Assembly: GCA_007127575.1 (NCBI GenBank)
Contig: SKZC01000096.1
Location: 1-8,715 of the forward strand
DNA from: Gemmatimonadota bacterium
GTDB lineage: Bacteria > Gemmatimonadota > Gemmatimonadetes > Longimicrobiales > Gaopeijiaceae
Reading direction: 5' to 3'
DNA length: 8,715 nt
Translations under genes and position numbers: made by a program
Notes under the pieces: model-generated
Database searches by the model: none
What the model saw: the letters and a program-made list of their open reading frames with translations, nothing else
Told to the model about the DNA's origin: nothing
Shown: positions 5,274 through 8,715 of the stretch, piece by piece
How the letters are laid out: every line of letters starts with the position of its first letter
How positions within the stretch are numbered: the stretch's first letter is position 1

Positions 5274-7499
5274 CTACTTGGAGGTCCGTTGCACTACGAA
5301 GTCCCAGTCCGGTGGTGGGGGATCCGTCTGGAATCCCTGGCACCGCTCCAGGAGGAGCCGACTGGGTCCATCTTCCGGGTGGGCTTCCAGGGCCTGCCGG
5401 AAGTGCTCTTCCGCGTCCGCCCACTTTCGGGCTCGATATGCCGCGAAGCCGGCGTCGTAGTGCTCCAGCATCCTCCCCCCCTCGGCATCCATAGGGGTGT
5501 CTGTAAGCGCCACCACCTCGAAGATCCGCACCGGTGCCGTCTTTCCCTTTACCGCGACCCGATCCAGCTCCCGGAGCCGGAAGAGTCCGGGTGTGGCGGA
5601 CTCCACCGTGAACTCCGAGGCCATGACCCGGGTGCCGTACGTGTCGTTGGCCGGCTCCAGTCGGGCCGCCAGATTCACGCCGTCCCCGATGGCGCTGTAG
5701 TCGAACCGGTCCTCTCCCCCCACGTTCCCCACCACGACACCGTCGGTGTTCACACCGATGCGAACCCGGAACGGCTCGGAGCTCCGGCCCTCCTCCTGCC
5801 ACTTGCGGTTCAGCGCCGCCAGACGTTCCTGCATGCGGAGTGCACAGCGAAGGGCCCGGTCCGCATGATCCGCCTGGTCCTTGGGAGCGTTCCAGAACGC
5901 CATGATGGCGTCCCCGATGTACTTGTCCAGCGTTCCCTCCTCTTCCATGACCACCCGGGTCATCTCCGAAAGGTACTCGTTGAGAAGGGACACCAGCTCT
6001 TCCGGAGAGAGGCTCTCCGACAGTGCCGTGAAGCCGGCCAGATCCGAGAAGAGCACGGAGAGGTTCCGCCGCTCGCCCCCGAGACGAAGCAGCTCGGGAC
6101 GTTCAGCGATCTCATCCACCACCGCCGGTGAGACGTACTTGCCGAACGCCCCCCGGATGAACCGCTTTTCCCGCCCCTCCACCACCGCCACGTACACCGT
6201 GCTCCCCACGTACGCGAAGAGGGCGGAAAAGAGGGGAGCCACCACGGGAAGCCAGAGGAGCTCTCCTTCCCACTCCCACAAGGTCCCCCATGGGAGGTGC
6301 GCCCCTCCCTGGAAGGCCCAGAGCGCCGCCACCGCCAACCCCGCCGCCGTGAGAATCCCGGCCACTCCACCGGCCACGGCACCCAATATGAAGACCGCTC
6401 CGGCGGGAATCGCGGCGGCCAGAAGCAGGAGGAGGAGGTTCGCCACCTCTCCGGTCTGATGGAGGTACCGGCCCTCCAGGAAGCCCTGAAGGGCGTTGGC
6501 GTGCACCTCCACTCCGTACGTCCATCCGTAGATCCCTTCGTCCTCCCCCTGAGGGCGATCGTCGTAGAAGGGGGAGCGGAACTGTTCCTCCTGGTGGAAC
6601 CCGGACCCCAGGAGGACGATGCGATCCTCGAAGTCCTCAGGAACGAATTGCGCCAGGACCGGGACGTAGCTGGCCGAGTAGGCCCGGAAGGTCCCCCGGT
6701 CCGCCCCGTTCCCCTCCGCCGCCTGAGTCGACGAAGGCGGCCCGTAGAAGCGAAGGGGAAAGGGGAGGGCGAACTCCGGCCCTCCGTCTCCCCGGAGCCA
6801 GGAAGGGGGGATCCGGCCCAGCTCTTCGGGCATGAAGGGGAGGGAGACCCGACCTCCCTCCCACGACGCCGCCAGCAGGGAGTCCGCATCCAGGCCCTGG
6901 GAGTGGGCGTACACGGCCAGGGCGAAGCTGGGCGCCAGGCCGTCACCGGAGCGCACCACCAGGAGGCCGTCCCGCACCGTCTCGAAGGGTGTGGGAAGCT
7001 CCGCCGCCCCGACCCCTGCCGCCCCCTCCAGGAAGTCCGGGTGGGGTAGGCCCAGCTCGGGCCCGTCCGGCCCCGACTCCACCGGGGCGGCCAGGACCAC
7101 GTTCCCGGCCTGCTGAACAGCCTCCCGCAGGCGGTCGTCACCCCCATCCAGAGCGTTCAGCTCCGGGTAGAGTCGGTCCAGGTACACGTCCAGAGCGATG
7201 GTTCGGGCTCCAGCCTGATCCAGGGCCTCCACCAGGTCGGCCAGGAGGCCTCGGGGAAAGGGAGAGAGGTAGGGCCACTCCTCCACGGACTCCTCGTCAA
7301 AGAGGACCAGCACCACTTCCCCATCCTCCCCGCGCCGGTTCTCCTGCATGGTCCTCTGCCGGAGGTCCAGCGTCCAGAGTTCGATCCCCTCGATCCCGGT
7401 GATCTGGGCCACCGAGGGAGTCTGGATGAGGCGACCCGCCGCGCCGGCCATGACCACCACCAGGCTCCACGCCAGGGCTCGCTTCAACGCCGACGACAT
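5274..7499 (-). CDS. CHASE2-domain class III adenylate/guanylate cyclase
   Basis: 741 residues from the ATG at 7499; a GTG directly before it at 7502 would add one residue, and the ribosome site (GGTAGGTG) is close and weak. A membrane segment lies at about 7-24. The CHASE2 extracytoplasmic sensor spans about 33-350 (VVLVLFDEESVEEW, the AGARTIALDV segment, YVPVLAQFVPEDF, IVLLGSGFHQEEQ, YGVEVHANALQ). Three membrane segments follow at about 353-375, 376-396 and 413-438. The catalytic domain is about 477-665: metal-binding Asp486 (VLFSDLAGFT) and Asp530 (YIGDAIMAFW), purine-selecting Lys526 and Ser602, transition-state Asn609 and Arg613 (IGDGVNLAARLE). Lys526 favours ATP, so cAMP is the likely product. 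Ser at 602, where Asp is classical, resembles class IIIb enzymes, which carry Thr there. A single TPR-like repeat (about 678-715) closes the protein. Second visible gene of the minus operon, 44 bases after the upstream stop. Confidence 0.93.
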   Translation of the reverse strand: MSSALKRALAWSLVVVMAGAAGRLIQTPSVAQITGIEGIELWTLDLRQRTMQENRRGEDGEVVLVLFDEESVEEWPYLSPFPRGLLADLVEALDQAGARTIALDVYLDRLYPELNALDGGDDRLREAVQQAGNVVLAAPVESGPDGPELGLPHPDFLEGAAGVGAAELPTPFETVRDGLLVVRSGDGLAPSFALAVYAHSQGLDADSLLAASWEGGRVSLPFMPEELGRIPPSWLRGDGGPEFALPFPLRFYGPPSSTQAAEGNGADRGTFRAYSASYVPVLAQFVPEDFEDRIVLLGSGFHQEEQFRSPFYDDRPQGEDEGIYGWTYGVEVHANALQGFLEGRYLHQTGEVANLLLLLLAAAIPAGAVFILGAVAGGVAGILTAAGLAVAALWAFQGGAHLPWGTLWEWEGELLWLPVVAPLFSALFAYVGSTVYVAVVEGREKRFIRGAFGKYVSPAVVDEIAERPELLRLGGERRNLSVLFSDLAGFTALSESLSPEELVSLLNEYLSEMTRVVMEEEGTLDKYIGDAIMAFWNAPKDQADHADRALRCALRMQERLAALNRKWQEEGRSSEPFRVRIGVNTDGVVVGNVGGEDRFDYSAIGDGVNLAARLEPANDTYGTRVMASEFTVESATPGLFRLRELDRVAVKGKTAPVRIFEVVALTDTPMDAEGGRMLEHYDAGFAAYRARKWADAEEHFRQALEAHPEDGPSRLLLERCQGFQTDPPPPDWDFVVQRTSK

Positions 7500-7543
7500 C
7501 ACCTACCCGTGGGCGGGTGGGTGCAAAGCCATACGCGTGCGCC

Positions 7544-8715
7544 TCAGGGCAGAATTTCGTAGGAAACCGATGCGGTTCCCCAGGTGTCCAGGCGAATGGC
7601 CTCCTCGGAGCCGTCCACGGAACCCGCGATCCGGCGGAGCTCCTGGGCAATCTGATCCGCCAGAAGGACGTCCCCTACGGTGAACTCGCCCTCCTCCAGA
7701 GGGAGGTCCAGAGGCTCCTGTGTGACGAAGGCGCGCACCATTCCCCTTCCTGGCGGGGGGAGGGCCACGATATCCGAGCCCATGCTGGGCGACGGGAAGA
7801 CCACCTCCTCTCCGGCAGCGACACGGTTGTCCCGGTCGAAGGGGTTGGGGAAGAGGACGGTGACGGTGCCGTCGGTGCCCAGATCCACCAGGGTGAGGTA
7901 GCCGTCCCTTTCGGACTCGGCACGGAAGGTGACGAGCTCGCCCAGCCCCAGGGAGGTGGCGCCGTCGGCCAACCGCAGCCGCACGTCGAACTCCTGGCCC
8001 AGGTTATCCATCTCTCCGAGCCGCCGGGCCGCGGCCTCCCTACGGAGGGTGTAGACGAACTCCTCGTTGCCCACCTCGTCCAGCTCGAAGGTGTGACGAA
8101 CCGCCCCGTCCATCCCCACCACCCAGATTTCGTCCCCTCGTCGCCGAAGGAGGAGGTGAGCGAAACCGGCTTCGTCCTCCACGAGTTGCACTCCAGGGAC
8201 ACCCTCCAGCGCCTGAGCGGCGGCCTCTCGGACCAGGGTTCCCGTCCCGGCGACGCTCAAGGACAACTCCGAATCGGGGAACCGGTAACCCACGAGACGG
8301 GCTTCACCGTTATCGGCCACCTCTCCCGAAAGGAGTCGCCCCCGGCTCCGGTCCCGGCTCACCTCCTCCACCAGGACCCGGTCACCGGTCTCCAGCTCGA
8401 AGACCGATCCGGTGGTGATGCCCAGCGCCCCTCCCGCTCCGAACTCCACCTCCTGGCCGTCCATCAGCACCACCGGGAGGACCGCCGTGCCTCCGCTCTG
8501 CGCACCCGTCTGGAAGAGGGTGGCGTCCCGGCGCTCGGTGAGCTCCGAGAGGTGAGGGTCTTGCTCGAAGCGGTGCCGCTTCAGTGCTTCCCGGACGGAT
8601 TCGAAGACATCCTGATAGGTCACGCTGGGCGAAGCCTGCCAGAGCTGTTGTACCAGGAAGGTGGTGAACGCGCCGCCGTGGAACGGTTCACCGCCCCCGT
8701 CGCCGGGGAAGAGCA
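7544..8715 (-). CDS. Caspase-family protein with DUF4384-like domain, 5'-truncated by window edge
   Basis: 389 residues are visible and the frame stays open to the window edge. The GTG at 8623 is internal, since the 30 codons upstream encode FHGGAFTTFLVQQLWQ, matching the end of a C14 caspase fold (compare HGVFTHYLLQGLRG in the + strand caspase). The catalytic His and Cys would lie outside the window. After the caspase end (DPHLSELTERRDATLF) comes an unrecognised 170-residue part, then a DUF4384-like domain at visible residues about 245-340 (GELVTFRAESERDGYLTLVD, VTVLFPNPFDRDNRV, AAGEEVVFPSP). Caspase-DUF4384 fusions are known in bacteria and are usually secreted. The signal peptide is not visible here. 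It ends 44 bases before the cyclase start on the same strand, so it is probably in the same operon. Enzyme activity cannot be judged from this fragment. Confidence 0.8.
   Translation of the reverse strand, partial: LFPGDGGGEPFHGGAFTTFLVQQLWQASPSVTYQDVFESVREALKRHRFEQDPHLSELTERRDATLFQTGAQSGGTAVLPVVLMDGQEVEFGAGGALGITTGSVFELETGDRVLVEEVSRDRSRGRLLSGEVADNGEARLVGYRFPDSELSLSVAGTGTLVREAAAQALEGVPGVQLVEDEAGFAHLLLRRRGDEIWVVGMDGAVRHTFELDEVGNEEFVYTLRREAAARRLGEMDNLGQEFDVRLRLADGATSLGLGELVTFRAESERDGYLTLVDLGTDGTVTVLFPNPFDRDNRVAAGEEVVFPSPSMGSDIVALPPPGRGMVRAFVTQEPLDLPLEEGEFTVGDVLLADQIAQELRRIAGSVDGSEEAIRLDTWGTASVSYEILP

Noticed and set aside
4281..6131. 616-codon open frame on the + strand
   Set aside because: It lies antisense across the FecR and cyclase genes, which have clear domains. 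Its translation is rich in Arg, Pro, Gly and His with no recognisable motif, as expected for a shadow frame in GC-rich DNA.
397..7499. CBASS-type or other cyclic-nucleotide anti-phage defence system (caspase effector plus cyclase)
   Set aside because: The cyclase is a membrane CHASE2 class III enzyme, not a CD-NTase, and the complete caspase has a signal peptide, so it would not meet a cytoplasmic signal. There are no Cap genes or mobile elements nearby.

Overview
The window is GC-rich and gene-dense. It looks like chromosomal DNA from a Gram-negative-type bacterium that builds large envelope-sensing proteins. Strong GGAGG-type ribosome sites, long antisense shadow frames and the gene repertoire (CHASE2 cyclase, FecR/TPR, GAF/HD-GYP, secreted caspase homologues) would suit Gemmatimonadota or a similar environmental phylum. 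There is no rRNA or phylogenetic marker here, so this assignment is a guess. I see no tRNA, CRISPR array, transposase or phage gene, and no gene-free stretch longer than about 100 bases.

Layout. On the + strand, the end of a CsgG-like/TPR protein (1-392) is followed with almost no gap by a secreted caspase-family protease (397-2196). A hairpin at 2234-2280 separates this pair from a convergent minus-strand operon. In its transcription order, right to left, the operon reads: the C-terminal part of a second caspase-family protein with a DUF4384-like domain (8715-7544, start outside the window); a CHASE2-sensor class III nucleotidyl cyclase (7499-5274); a secreted FecR/FN3-like/TPR protein (5177-4248); and a GAF/HD-GYP c-di-GMP phosphodiesterase (4251-2284) whose start overlaps the FecR stop as ATGA.

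How the parts may fit together (inference). Four products or domains are predicted to lie outside the cytoplasm: caspase 1, probably caspase 2, the FecR protein and the CHASE2 sensor. Two outputs are cytoplasmic: cyclic nucleotide synthesis and c-di-GMP hydrolysis. The locus therefore looks like a transmembrane signalling unit in which periplasmic caspase-like proteases and FecR/TPR scaffolds meet a CHASE2 receptor, with cAMP (possibly read by the GAF domain next door) and c-di-GMP as second messengers. The individual families are known. The combination, with caspase homologues flanking a dual second-messenger operon, is the part of the window most worth following up.
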